Below, in pieces: positions 52,501-63,693 of a DNA stretch of 64,000 nt. Under the pieces are notes generated by a model. It searched no databases, was not told where the DNA came from, and saw only the letters and a list, made by a program, of their open reading frames with translations. The stretch covers positions 225,347 through 289,346 of the forward strand of contig JAYKAV010003423.1 in the NCBI GenBank assembly GCA_035582835.1. The letters run 5' to 3'. The DNA is from Phoebastria nigripes. Lineage: Eukaryota > Chordata > Aves > Procellariiformes > Diomedeidae. A program made the translations under genes and the position numbers. Each line of letters begins with the position of its first letter. Position 1 is the stretch's first letter.

Positions 52501-53650
52501 TAAGTTCTGGACATTAGCTGCTGTGCTAATGTACTATTTCATGTGACAGGAGTGGGTGCATATATTTCTGTCCCTGAAATTGCTCATTTTTTGCTTGGCT
52601 GAATGAACATTGTTGAAATCATAACTTTTGTCACTGTTAGCTTTGTTTCATTAGCCTTATTCTTACTACAAAATATTCTCATCAGTCTGTGATATTTTAT
52701 GTTAAAAAAATCTGTAGTCATCTCCAGATGCTTTTATTCAGTTCCGCATCCATTAAGAAAAGCTGTTTTGGTAACATTCTGGTTTTTCACTAGTTGCTGT
52801 AATTTTCATATTTTTTGTTTAAAGTTCAGAAATAGCGGCCAGATCCTTGCCCGTAAATTCATTACCATTGCACTACTGGGAAACAAGACAGACCTAAAGT
52901 TGCCTCCAACTACAACTAAAGTTTTCTTGGATTTTGGTGTGTGTGTGCNTGCCAAAACTGATAAGGGATAGGAGTAATGCATCCAGCTGGAGCTGGGTGT
53001 CAGTCCTCAGCAGCGTGCGCCATCCTTACATTGCTCAAGGTCGTGAACAATAAATACTGTATTCTGCATTCAGAGTGCCTTAAGACAAAGGACATGGCAA
53101 CATAGTTTTAGAGGTATCTGAGTGTCTCCTAAAAGCTGTACTAAACGCCTTGTCATCTTCGTTTTCCTGGGTCCTGAATTTGTGACTATAAAGCACTTCC
53201 TATATAACTTCCTTCTGGTTTTAACTTTTCACTGATTCTGATGCATCCTCCCTTTTGTTGTTTCTTCTCATCTGAATCTGTGTGTGAAAACACACTAGGC
53301 AGATGCTACAGTACACCTGCTTGTTTTTGCTTCCTATTCAAGGCAAAAACCATCCCCCTGACTTTCTAGTCATGTGTTTCAACTTGCTATTTATTTTCAG
53401 TACCAGCCAATTTGNGTGCTTGCCCTTCCTGTTCAATGGGGATTCCTTCTCCTGGAGCTGTGACTCGTTTTCTTTTCATTGTGATGCAATTTCAGCTGCT
53501 TCTGAAAAACAGACAGTAATACATGAATTTCATACACATCCTACTGAATACTGAAAACAGAGGGGGACAGGAATACATTCATGCAGGACAAGGATGAAAA
53601 ATCAGAGAGTCCACAATACAGGCAAAAGGTGAATGCTTGGTTATTTGGAT
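49535..53650. other. Gene-free DNA, possibly including conserved non-coding sequence
   Basis: No gene recognised. A 143-codon minus frame at 50127-50558 is Pro/Ser-rich, without a domain. 51135-51310 has the even, AT-rich, repeat-free look of a conserved non-coding element, but this cannot be shown from one sequence. Single Ns are at 49554, 49745, 50284, 52949 and 53415. Confidence 0.55.
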
Positions 53651-53745
53651 ATAGAATAGAACAGAATAGAATAGTTTGGGTTGGAAGGGACCTTTAAAGG
53701 TCATCTAGTCCAACCCCGCCCTGCAATGAGCAGGAACATCTTCAA

Positions 53746-54996
53746 CTAGAGCAGGTTGCTCAGAGCCCTGTCCAACCTGACCTGGAATGTTTCCAGGGAT
53801 GGGGCATCTACCACCTCTCTGGGCAACCTGTGCCAGCGTTTTACCATCCTCATTGTAAAAAATTCCTTCCTTATATCTAGTCTAAATCTACCCTCCTTTA
53901 GTTTAAAACCATTCCCCCTCGTCCTGTCGCAACAGGCCCTGCTAAAAGGTTTGTCCCCATCTTTCTTATAAGCCCCCTTTAAGTACTGAAAGGCTGCAAT
54001 AAGGTCTCCCCAGAGCCTTCTCTTCTCCAGGCTGAACNACCCCAACTCTCTCAGCCTTTCTTCATAGGAGAGGTGTTCCATCCCCCTGATCATTTTCGTG
54101 GCCCTTCTCTGGATCCGCTCCAACAGGTCCATGTCTTTCCTGTGCCGAGGGCTCCAGAGCTGGACGCAGTACTCCAGGTGGGGTCTCACCAGCGCAGAGT
54201 AGAGGGGCAGAATCACCTCCCTCGACCTGCTGGCCACGCTTCTTTTGATGCAGCCCAGGGTACGGTTGGCCTTCTGGGCTGCAAGCGCACATTGCCGGCT
54301 CANGTCCAGCTTTTCATCCGCCAGTATCCCCAAGTCCTTCTCGGCAGGGCTGCTCTCAATCCCTTCATGCCCCAGCCTGTATTGATCCCGNGGGTTGCCC
54401 CGACCCAGGTGCATGACCCTGCACTTGGCCTTGTTGAACCTCATGAGGTTTACACGGGCCTGCTGCTCGAGCTTGTCCAGGTCCCTCTGGATGGCATCCC
54501 GTCCCTCAGGTGTGTCGACCGCACCACTCAGCTTGGTGTCATCTGCAAACTTGCTGAGGGTGCACTCGATCCCACCACCTATGTCATTGATGAAGATATG
54601 AAACAGTACTGGTCCCAGTACAGACCCCTGCGGGACACCACTCATCACTGATCTCCATCTGGACATTGAGCTGTTAACCACTACCCTCTGGATGCGACCA
54701 TCCAACCAATTCCTCATCCACCAGACAGTCCACCCATCAAATCCATACCTCTCCAGTTTAGAGAGAAGGAGGTTGTGGGGGACCGTGTCAAAGGCCTTAC
54801 AGAGGTCCAGACAGACGACATCTGTAGCCCTTCCCACGTCCACCGATGTAGTCACTCCATCNTAGAAGGCCACTAGGTTGGTCAGGCAGGACTTGCCCTT
54901 GGTGAAGCCATGTTGGCTGTCTCGAATCACCTCCCTGTCCTCCATGTGCCTTAGCATAGCTTCCAGGAGGATCTGCTCCATGATCTTGCCAGGCAC
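53746..54996 (-). pseudogene. CR1 ORF2 reverse-transcriptase core and C-terminus
   Basis: 416 codons open from the first Met; homology extends a little further 5'. The reverse transcriptase would copy the element's RNA at the nicked target. Motifs in order: [13 protein letters not shown] (29-41), [12 protein letters not shown] with the catalytic Asp (63-74), [11 protein letters not shown] (119-129), SKFADDTKL with the FADD active site (148-156; codons at 54538-54549), then [20 protein letters not shown] and the C-terminal RLDRALSNLL. All three catalytic Asp positions look intact. This piece alone could fold as most of a polymerase domain, but it lacks the N-terminal fingers, which lie in another frame. 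Bird annotations often call such frames 'RNA-directed DNA polymerase from mobile element jockey'. Confidence 0.95.
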
Positions 54997-55060
54997 AGAG
55001 GTGAGACTGACTGGTCTGTAGTTCCCTGGTCTTCCTTTTTCCCCTTTTTAAAAATGGGGG

Positions 55061-56002
55061 TTATGTTTCCCCTTTTCCAGTCAGTGGGAACTTGAAACCA
55101 GACTGCCACGACTTCTCAAAGACNATGNATAGTGGCTTAGCAACTTCATCCGTCAGTTCGTTCAGGATCTGCGGATGAATCTNATNGGGTCCCATGGACT
55201 TGTGCACCTTCAGGTTTCTTAAATGGTCTCGAACCTGATCTTCTCCTACAGTGGGCAGTTCTTTGTTCTCCCAGTCCCTGCCTTTGCCTTCTGCGGCTTG
55301 GGCGGTGAGGCTTGAGCTCTTGCCAGTGAAGACTGAGGCAAAAAAGTCATTGAGTACCTCCGCCTTCTCTGTATCCTGGGTAACCAGGTCTCCCGTTTCA
55401 TTCCGGAGAGGGCCCACATTTTCCCCCATCTTCCTTTTGTCCCCAATGTACCTGTAGCAGCTTTTCTTGTTGCCCTTGACGTCCCTGGCCAGATTGAATT
55501 CTATCAGGGCTTTAGCTTTCCTAACCTGATCCCTGGCTGCTCGGACAATTTCTCTGTATTCCTCCCAGGCTACCTGTCCTTGCTTCCACCCTCTGTAGAC
55601 TTCCTTTTTGTGTTTGAGTTTGTCCAGGAGCTCCTTGTTCATCCATGCAGGCCTCCTGGCGTTTTTGCCCGACTTCCTCTTTGTTGGGATGCATCGCTCC
55701 TGAGCTTGGAGGAGGTGATCCTTGAATATTACCCAGCTTTCTTGGGCCCCTCTTCCCTCCAGGGCTTTGTCCCATGGCACTCTACCAAGCAGATCCCTGA
55801 AGAGGCCCGAGTCTGCTCTCCTGAAGTCCAGGGTAGTGAGGTTGCTGTGCGCCCTCCTTGGTGCCCTAAGGATCTTGAACTCCACCATTTTGCGGTCACT
55901 GCAGCCAAGGCTGTCCTTGAGCTGCACATTCCCCACCAGCCCCTCCTTGTTGTTGAGAACAAGGTCCGGCATAGCACCTCTCCTTGTTGGCTCCTCTACC
56001 AC
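55061..56002 (-). pseudogene. CR1 ORF2 endonuclease end, linker and N-terminal reverse transcriptase
   Basis: 313 codons. It begins with the end of the endonuclease ([15 protein letters not shown] at residues 2-16, [12 protein letters not shown] at about 31-42; the family usually has SDH here, and the catalytic His is Arg-Lys in this copy). Then comes the basic linker rich in Lys/Arg ([20 protein letters not shown]), and then the first reverse-transcriptase region ([31 protein letters not shown]). Four ambiguous codons sit near the end (N at 55124, 55128, 55183, 55186). The frame ends at a stop where the family continues, because of a frameshift. I infer no function. Confidence 0.93.
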
Positions 56003-56042
56003 TTGAAGAAGGAAGTTATCATCAACGCATTCCAGGAACCTC

Positions 56043-56522
56043 TCAGACTGCTTCTGCCCTGCTATGTTGTCCCTCCAACAGATTTTGGTTGAAGTCCCCC
56101 TTGAGGACCAGGGCTTGTGAACATGAGGCTGCTCCTATCTGTCTATAGAGGGCCTCATCCACTTGGTCTTCCTGGTCAGGTGGCCTGTAACAGANCCACA
56201 CCTTAATGTCACCTGTCTCTGCCCTCCCTTTAATCCTGACCCATAAGCTCTTGGTTGGCTCCTCATCCATGCCCAGGCGGAGCTCCATGCACTCCAGCTG
56301 GTCATTGACATAGAGGGCGACACCCCCTCCTCTTCTCCCCTGCCTGTCCTTCCTAAAGAGCCTGTATCCCTCCATTCCAACACTCCAATCATAGGAGCCA
56401 TCCCACCACATCTTTGTGATGCCAATAAGATCATAGCCCTGCAGGCGTGCATATAACATGCACAATTGGTGTAGCTGACACTGTTCAAAAGATAGAAGGG
56501 AAACATGATTTAAAGTGAACAC
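56043..56522 (-). pseudogene. CR1 ORF2 endonuclease fragment
   Basis: An APE-type endonuclease remnant. In the family this domain nicks target DNA to start reverse transcription. Homology starts at about residue 29 (GYDLIGIT). Before that the frame is flanking DNA. Further blocks are WSVGMEGYRLFRKDRQGRRG (about 46-65), GGVALYVND and GDFN (about 142-145), the last being the conserved GDFN active-site strand. The usual I-T-E-x-W motif reads ITKMWW (residues 35-40): the metal-binding Glu is Lys. The frame then runs into a stop at 56043, about 13 residues after GDFN, where family members continue into a conserved VDDNFL-type region. So there is a break between this piece and the next. Confidence 0.9.
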
Positions 56523-58318
56523 AATTAAAAAAATCTTTTTTAGGAAAAAGATACTCTTAGTTGACCTAAGGCCTGCTCAGATAATCTTCCTTGCAGTGAC
56601 AGACCTGCGTGAGGGGCTGCTATTCCCACGCTAAGCAGGCACTGTTACCAGAGAAGAAAAATGAAAATTATAGGAAAGAGTAACTAGAGACAGTTGCATC
56701 CTGTCCTGGATCTGCTGCCGGCAGAGTGTATTTGCTGGCCATGGCCAAAGGGAGAAAGCTGAACATTTCACGTCTAAGCTTGGTATTACAATAATCTTGC
56801 AGCAGATTGTTCTGCGCTTGGGTCTTGCTGCTAAATGCTTTCAGACTCCACCTGGAAGTGCAGAAGTCCAGAGAGCTGGAAACTAAGGCTTGCTTTTATG
56901 ATTTTGGAAGTTAAAATGTGTTATGTCATGTGAATTAATTTCTGTTTAAGCATGTAAGTAGAAATAAGGGTGAACTGACATAGTAGATACAGATACCCTC
57001 AGCATTAGCAGTGTAAGTTTGTATGTTAGCTCTTGAAAGTCATGTTTTGAATTTTTTTTTTAAGTTAGATGGTATACTTGACTGCAGCCAAATTTCAGCA
57101 CCCAAACTGTCTCGCCCTGTGAGGTGACCAGAGTCTTTTGATGAACTTTGTGGTTAAAATTAATTTTCATTTCTTTTCTGTAGACCAGCATAAAACTCAG
57201 TATCTTTCTTGTTTCTATAGCTTTAGTCTACAAACTAGTCCACATCACTGTCAGAGGAGCAATGATGTTCTCCGTACAGAGTGATCTCGAACATGCAGTG
57301 CTTATTCAAAGTTGTGGAACAGGCAGCTTTTCTTCCTCATTTTCTAGCGACAAGGTTTTAGAAAGCCTGGAAAACTGGTGGGTTTGGTCATGGTTGATAA
57401 TGGCTGGTGCTCTTTCTGTCTCTTGCTCTTTTTAGCATCAGAGACTAAATGTATTTTTTTCAAGAAAGGTTATCTGTTAACTTTGTGCTTACATTTTTAA
57501 AATGTACTAAATGTAAAAAATCTTGATTTGCCACCTGTTATCTATTGTTTGTCTGAGGGAATGACAAATATACTCATCTAAGAAATGCTGAAGTAAGGAT
57601 TCAGTGCAGCCGGGACCTAAATTGCTTTTGTGTACTACAGTGGATAAAAATCTAGAAAAAGAATTGAGTATTGATTTTCCTAATCTGTTTTGTGTTAGTA
57701 TCAACAGACAATACATACACATGCAATACCCATACCAAAAAAGCTTCTTTTCTGTATGAACTTTCTTACATATTTATATATATGTGCACAAAATACACGA
57801 AGGTCTCACTTCTCTCACTTGCAAATATTTTGCATTAAATCCTCATTTAATTTGACATTGAAAACCATAAAGCATTCCCTTAAAGTTGTTATCATTTTTG
57901 TTGCCATCACCAGACTCTAAAATCACATCTTAGATTTTGCCGAGTCCATTACTTAAGTAATATTCTTTTGGCTTAAAGCCTGAATCTCAACTTCTGCTTT
58001 TATTTATGTTTGATTTGCTTTCTTCGTGCTGAGTCTGGAGTGGTATATGCCTCTGCAAATGATCTGGGTTTGCTAATGCAGAGATTTATAGATATCTTAG
58101 TTTCCCTCAACAAAATACCAGAAATTAATGTAAAATGTCTGTTTTACCTGCACTTAGAAGTATTTCCTAAATACCTGTGAAGCAACTAACCATAAAGCAT
58201 CTGCTCTGGTCAGCAGTTAATATATTTCTATATTCCCATAATATATAGACTTGCTATAACCCAAACTGTAGTCACGAGTAACCCTGCCTTTTGGGGAAAT
58301 TCATTTAGAAAACCCTTA
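56455..58318. other. Gene-free DNA
   Basis: No gene or named repeat recognised. A short TATATA-rich stretch lies near 57770-57783. Confidence 0.6.
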
Positions 58319-58321
58319 TTT

Positions 58322-58420
58322 TGATTTTTTTTTTTATTATGATGGCACCTATCAGCTGCAGTCAGGTTAGGTGCTCTGCTGTGCTTAACTGTGCTCAGCG
58401 GCTGATGGGGGCAACTTAGG
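58322..58420 (-). mobile_element. Ancient amniote SINE-like fragment
   Basis: TTTTATTATGATGGCACCTA, then CAGTCAGG, GGTGCTCTGCTGTGCTTAAC and TGTGCTC follow the layout of an old repeat frequent in turtle and other amniote DNA. That repeat reads, in this orientation, ATTATGGTAGCACCTAGAGG ... CCCATTGTGCTAGGC. I know the pattern but not its family name with certainty. It is degraded and non-coding. Confidence 0.5.
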
Positions 58421-58424
58421 CTTT

Positions 58425-60685
58425 AAACAATTTTAAAGCCACTTGTGTTTGATCTGGACCTTAATGAAAGCTGGTGGAAGGTCTGCAAGATGAAACCAGT
58501 GTATTGAGAACAGTAATTGAGCAGGTCTTTGCAGAGGTAGGCTGGCAGTGGGTCGGTGTGGGGAAAGGTAGAGAGAAGGAGACTCCAGGGACTGCTCTGC
58601 ATGAAACCCTCCAAATAAAGATCCCAAGCTGAGAACAAGCTTCAAGTTCGAGGAAGTTTGGATTTGCCTTTAAATTTTGCAACGCAAGTTTATCTTTAAT
58701 ATTTTACAACACCACTTCATTGCACTAAACACATGAGAAGAAGTGAGATACTTGCAGCTGGATATGATTAACATACATTTATGCCGCTAATTTAACACTA
58801 TGCAAATCGTATTCTTTCCCAGTTAGCTCAATGAGCACCGGATGTGAGGTGTCTCTCGGCAGAGCGTGAGTCCTCTTTCTGTAATTGTTTCATGTTTTTC
58901 ACTTGCAGAAATTAAATTTGCTCTGTCTTGTCACACTTTTTACCATGTTTCTTTTAATCTTGTAGTTACTTGGAAGGAAGGCTTCTAAATGAGAAATGCA
59001 AACCCAACTGGTAATTATTTGAAGAAAAAGATTCTGTGAAGGGTTCAGATTTATTGCCTCCCCCCAAAGGCTCAGGGACTTTGATTTTGGGCCAGGCTTT
59101 CAAGAGTTTTTTGTTTACAATGAGCTGAAGATGGTTGGGTTTATTTTGATCTCATATGGGTGTAAATCAAGAAAAACTTTGAAGTTTGGCTAGAGTGAAA
59201 ACCAGTGCAACTCTGATGAGGCTCAAACTCCTGTTGTTTCTGTAAACGGTGTGCAAGAAGCGTACACTCATGCTGGTGGACCTGTGGCCTGAGCGGCTGC
59301 GGCCAGTGCCGGAGCCACCTCCTGCACACAGAGGATTGCTGCATCTCTCTTGCCACCGAAGTGCCATTTCTTTTTCGGCATGTAATTACGTACACATTCG
59401 CTTACCAAATGGCTAAAAGGAGCTGAAGCAGCCGCTGAAGCACTGCTGACATTTTTCCTTTCCTTCTATTCGAAATGGATAAAACAATGCAGTGACTTCA
59501 GTGGAGCGGCTCATTACGAATTACCACCATCAGGGCTCCCTGCTCACAACCCGACCAGCACAATGGACAAAATCACAGGTTTCCCTGACAGATCTTACTG
59601 TGCTGCACTCACAGAAAGACTCGGGGGCCAAGGGACGGCAGTGCTTTGTGGGGGGGAAAAAATCACTTTGCAGTTTTTAGCACAAAACAAAATAACAATC
59701 CCTTCTGTTTAATAGCAAAAAGACCGGGAGAAAATGGCCCCACACTGAGCCCAGCTGTGACTTGTGTGCCGTTGGGATGCTGGGGGAGNGTGGCGGGGCA
59801 GGCACTGTTTTTCTGCTGAGACCTCGACGGTGGGAGTCACTCGGTCTTCCTGGCTTTTGTTGGTCAGAAATGAAGACCCGCAGGGGATTGTGCGAGGTCT
59901 GCGTGGTTATGCAGCGGGGGCTTTCTCAGCTAGAGATGTTTTGGTTGGGAGTGTTTTTGCTTCAGTTGATGTAGTTGAGCTCACCGCTGCTGACAACAGG
60001 CGGTACCCAGATGTAGGCTATCCATGGTTTTCCTGGTTGGGAGAGCAGGTTTTTACACTTGAAAGGCAGCATGGTGATAGCGGTACACTTTTTAATGTGA
60101 TCAGCTTGTGGAGAGAGGAGACCATACAACCATCAGGAGAACTGGCATGTGGTCTTTCGTTCTGAGTAACACTTTCATAGTCAAATGTAGCTGTAATAAG
60201 CTATACATTGTGAGTATCCTCACCCATGGCAGGATTTTTAGTGCCGTAACTGTAAACATGGAGAAAAATCACTGCTAAAAAGCAGTTTTGCTTTTGAAGC
60301 TTTTTTAGTTATACACCAGCTTAAGTAACTTTTTGGACACTTTTGAAAATGCTGTTTAGGAGCTACCCCTGCAATTTAAACATTGGCATGGCACTGTGTT
60401 TATTCTCACCCTTTCCTGCTTTCAAGAGGACATTAGCAGACGTACGTCAGCTGGTGGCATTGCTTTTAAGGTTCCGTATGTTTGCCATTTTCCTGTTTTC
60501 AACCAGTTTTCATTGGATCAGGCCAGTTTCCTTGACCTGAACTTACTACTCCTATGCTTTCTATGTTAATGAAATAAATCCAGTATACTGTCAACGGTGG
60601 CATTTTTGCTTGTGTGTGTGAGGCAAACACCTGTGAAGTCGGTCAGACTTCGCACATCCTGCGAGGAAGTGTGACATGACTGGGA
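58425..60685. other. Gene-free DNA with GC-richer stretch
   Basis: No gene. From about 59560 to 59960 the DNA is somewhat GC-rich, with one N at 59790 and a 133-codon plus frame (59764-60165) without a domain. GTGACTTCAGTGGAGCGGCT near 59493 resembles a phrase common in old amniote repeats. Confidence 0.55.
58800..58807 (+). promoter_or_regulatory. Octamer (POU-type) motif
   Basis: ATGCAAAT is the perfect octamer bound by POU factors. It lies in a repeat-free AT-rich stretch (58735-58870). Eight bases occur by chance about once per window of this size, so this is only a candidate. Confidence 0.25.
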
Positions 60686-60689
60686 GGCA

Positions 60690-60785
60690 ACAGTTGTGGA
60701 CACAGCCCTCTGTTTAGTGAAGCACTCTGGGGCCCAGGGAGGTGAAAGGCAGTGTAAAAATGTAAAATATTATAATTACTCAAGC
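60690..60785 (+). mobile_element. 3' end of an ancient CORE-SINE/MIR-like element
   Basis: GTGAAGCACTCTGGGGCCCA, GGGAGGTGAAAGGCAGTGTA, then AAAATGTAAAATATTATAAT is the classical tail of old amniote SINEs: 'aagcgctttgggat...tgaaaggcgctatataaatgtaaagtattatt'. The order and spacing fit. The SINE head upstream is not recognisable. Confidence 0.55.
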
Positions 60786-60789
60786 AGGA

Positions 60790-63475
60790 TCATTGCCAAA
60801 AGCCTCTTACTGTTCTCGTATGCAGGAACATGTGCTGCTCTCTTAATTTAAAAAGTAATTCAGATAGCTTAATGAAGGCTTATTGGCACAGGGAGAGCCT
60901 GAGCTAAGGGGGATGTTAGAAACACCTTTTGTTGGTTCTTGTAAAAAAACCCCAAACCCAGGAATCAGAGATTTCTTGAAGTATGGGGGAAACATTGTCT
61001 GGTAATGGCCATGTGGCCTTGCAAGATTTTTTCGTATATTTACTGAGACCACTTTGCTACATCCAGCTTTGTGGTGCAGTATGTGCTCATTGCAAAGAGC
61101 TCCCGACTAACTTGAAATTCTCAAATATTTTTTAAGGTTGTTGTTTTTGTGGGAGTTTGCAAACCATAAAGCTAGAGTCAGTGCAGCTAGCTGTCAATCT
61201 AAAATGCAAGTAGTTCAACTTCAACCCATGCAGAGAAGCAGGAGTGAGCTGTGCGTGCTGAAGTCAACCTGAAGTATGAAAAAGTCATGAGGCTTGCTTA
61301 AGAAATGTAGATTGAAATAACTTTCCCCCAAATTTTGGGTTAATTTAATTTTTAGCTTTGGCTTATTTTGTAATTTTTCACTGTTCTTATCAGCTGTTAA
61401 TGCTTATGAGCTTTTTGTTGTTTCTGACTTAATTTGTTTTACTTTCTAGGAGTTAAGATATTAGGAAAAATGCATGTCTTTGGGACAAAGACAAAATCAA
61501 GAGCCTTGTATTGGTGCAGGACGTATTGCACCCCTTTATTTCTATATCATCATCTGCCTTGTACTTTTGGCTGGAAAACTTGGCCCAAGGGTTCTGTCTG
61601 CTCCTGGCCTCTCCTCTTTGTCCAGCGAGGGATGCTTACAGGTGGCAAAGCATGTATCTTATCAATCCTTATTCAGGGGCTACAGTTCTTTGCTTGGCTT
61701 TAAAGGTGGCACGTAAGGAAAGCAAGGTGGGTATCCCTATTCTCCTACCAGTTCATCACCCATACCCCAACTGAGGAAGAGCACTCGTGATAATTTATTG
61801 GTAGCTTCAGCTTATATAATTATCTGTAGCCAAATTCTCGTCAGAATTAATGCGCTGTACAGAGATTTGGCTATAGACCTGGGAAGGATAATAAGGCTGT
61901 GGAGGCAGCACCTCTACAGGTTGCATTGTTTTGCTGTCTTTAAGTACTAAATTCATATGTGGGTGAGGTAAAATGTGTGGAATGCTTCTTGCATTTACAG
62001 CATATTAGTCTAATTTCCTAGTTTTAGTTTCTATTTTGTAGAGGTGAGACCAAAGGAGGACTCAGGAGGGAAAAAAGAGTAAAATGACATGCATCTTTCT
62101 TTCAATGTTATCTAAACTCCACCAAGGTCAGCAGGCCAGAACAGCTGGTATTACTGTACCTTGCCTGGCACGATTAAATGTTTTGCATACTGTTCATGTA
62201 CCATCTGTGTAGTTGTTCAGTGATACAATGACCAAAATGAAAAGCAAAGACATTTGCACCGGCATTGTGTAAAATAGTCTGCTGGAGATCCAGAGCACCT
62301 CCTAGCTGCCTACTTTGAGTTAGATCCCTTGTTTATTCTGATAAATGACTGTCCTGGACAGTTACTGCCAGCCTTTTGGAAGATTGCAGGTTTTTAGGTG
62401 CTGAACATCCAGCAGACACGTGTACACAAACATGTTGTATATCTGGCACTGGCGTGCACTAGGGCCAGATTTTCAGAAGACCTTGGCTTTCACACAAGTG
62501 TTACACAAAGGCCGCACTTCCAAAAAAATGAGTNTCAGCAAGAACTCATATTTTTAAAAACCTGGCTGCTTGGAATGAATTATTTTGTTGCCTAAAATGA
62601 AACGAAGCAAGAATTTGCTTCTTGACTGTGTCTGCAGAGCATAGGAAAATTCTGGCCAGGGTGGGTAGTGACAGATAGCTGCATTTCTCTTGGTTGCTCA
62701 TTTAAAGTGTGAGCACTCAGAGGGAGGCTAAGTCTTTCCAGGAGCAATGACCTCCTAAAGTGAACTCTTACACATAGAGTGAAGGAAATCTGGCATGTAT
62801 GAAAAAACAAAAAAGTGCAAACCCCAAGTTTTTAAGGATGTGGCAAATAATACATATTCTTTGTATTGTTTAGACAAATGCAGAGATTGTCTTTCTTGAA
62901 GTTTATTCAGNGAAAACCACTACCCCTCTAAAAACCAGGAGATTTTACGCAAAACACTGTGTTAAGAGAAAGCTGTCATTCGGATGTCCACTGAAGCGTC
63001 AGCAAATGCCAAAGTTAAGTTTACATGTTGGATCTTCGTTCTGCCCCCCGAGCAGTGCTTTTAAGAAGACCTGCACCCAGGAATGAAGGATTCAGCAGTC
63101 ACAACTGTGACGTCATCTCAACTTTGTTTGAGTTAAGTCAAAACCAGGTGGCCTTTGACACTGGATTATTTGTTCTACTCTTCCAGTTGAGACAGATGTA
63201 ACAAGAGAGGAGTCAGAGGCCATCAGCACTAATGAAGGCATCCCCCATCTTTTCACAAATCTTCCCAGAAGCTTTCTGTATATGCTGAGCTAAGGGATGG
63301 CAGCAGAAGGTCCTGGGAACATGCATAAGACATTGTTTTAGGAGGAGGAAGAACTGCTCAGGAGTTAGGAGGAAACACCCTCTGCACTTCCAAATTCTTA
63401 CCCTTGCCCAGGTGCCTGCCTATGACTCCTTTTGGAGACCGCATCCGCAGGTTTTCAGTTTGACCTAGGACAGCT
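60790..63475. other. Gene-free DNA
   Basis: No gene. A run of overlapping 80-89 codon plus frames at 61434-61774 has no domain. An acceptor-like TTTTACTTTCTAG sits at about 61437-61449 without a matching donor or homology. Single Ns are at 62533 and 62911. GGGCCAGATTTTCAGAAG near 62462 resembles a phrase of old amniote repeats. Confidence 0.55.
63108..63115. promoter_or_regulatory. Perfect cAMP-response element (CRE) motif
   Basis: TGACGTCA is the full palindromic CRE bound by CREB/ATF factors. It contains a CpG that has been kept in CpG-poor DNA. There is no TATA box, CpG island or transcript start visible beside it, so activity is only possible. Confidence 0.3.
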
Positions 63476-63477
63476 GT

Positions 63478-63562
63478 CATAGAATCATAGAATCATTAAG
63501 GTTGGAACAGACCTCTAAGATCATCGAGTCCAACCATCAACCCAACACCTCCATGCCCATAC
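63478..63562 (-). mobile_element. CR1 LINE extreme 3' end
   Basis: TCATAGAATCATAGAATCAT followed by TAAGGTTGGAACAGACCTCT, AAGATCATCGAGTCCAACC and ATCAACCCAACACCTCCATG is the reverse complement of a CR1 3' UTR and its ATTCTATG octamer tail. Only about 85 bases remain. It is a different subfamily from the 18.6- and 53.7-kb copies (GATCATCGAGTCCAACCATC type). Confidence 0.93.
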
Positions 63563-63693
63563 TGTGCTTTTCAGTAGGATTGTGCTAATAAAGCGCTATT
63601 ACGAGAGGGAGACCTTGAGCAGAGGTGGGGCCTCCACGGTNGTTTGCGCCACTTCCATCCTCCCCACTGTATGCAGGCACTGGAGCGGGGCAG

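Larger units (their letters stand above)
53652..56450 (-). mobile_element. CR1 LINE, 5'-truncated, about 2.8 kb
   Basis: The largest element in the window. On the minus strand it runs from inside the ORF2 endonuclease (near 56450) through the linker and reverse transcriptase to the 3' end. The 3' UTR reads (on plus) GTTTGGGTTGGAAGGGACCT and CATCTAGTCCAACCCC. The tail at 53652-53674 is a TAGAATAGAACAGAATAG-type array in place of the standard ATTCTATG octamers. Coding is split over three frames with at least two breaks (between 56002 and 56043, and between 54997 and 55100). Nine single N calls lie inside it. Full CR1 elements are about 4.5 kb, so ORF1 and the start of ORF2 are missing. It is dead, but only mildly diverged. 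Confidence 0.97.

Noticed and set aside
54073..54651. 192-codon plus-strand frame
   Set aside because: Shadow of the minus-strand CR1 reverse transcriptase.
55580..56092. 170-codon plus-strand frame
   Set aside because: Shadow of the minus-strand CR1 linker and endonuclease region.
61434..61774. Possible exon after TTTTACTTTCTAG
   Set aside because: Three overlapping frames are open at once, none with a domain, and no donor with conserved phase is apparent.
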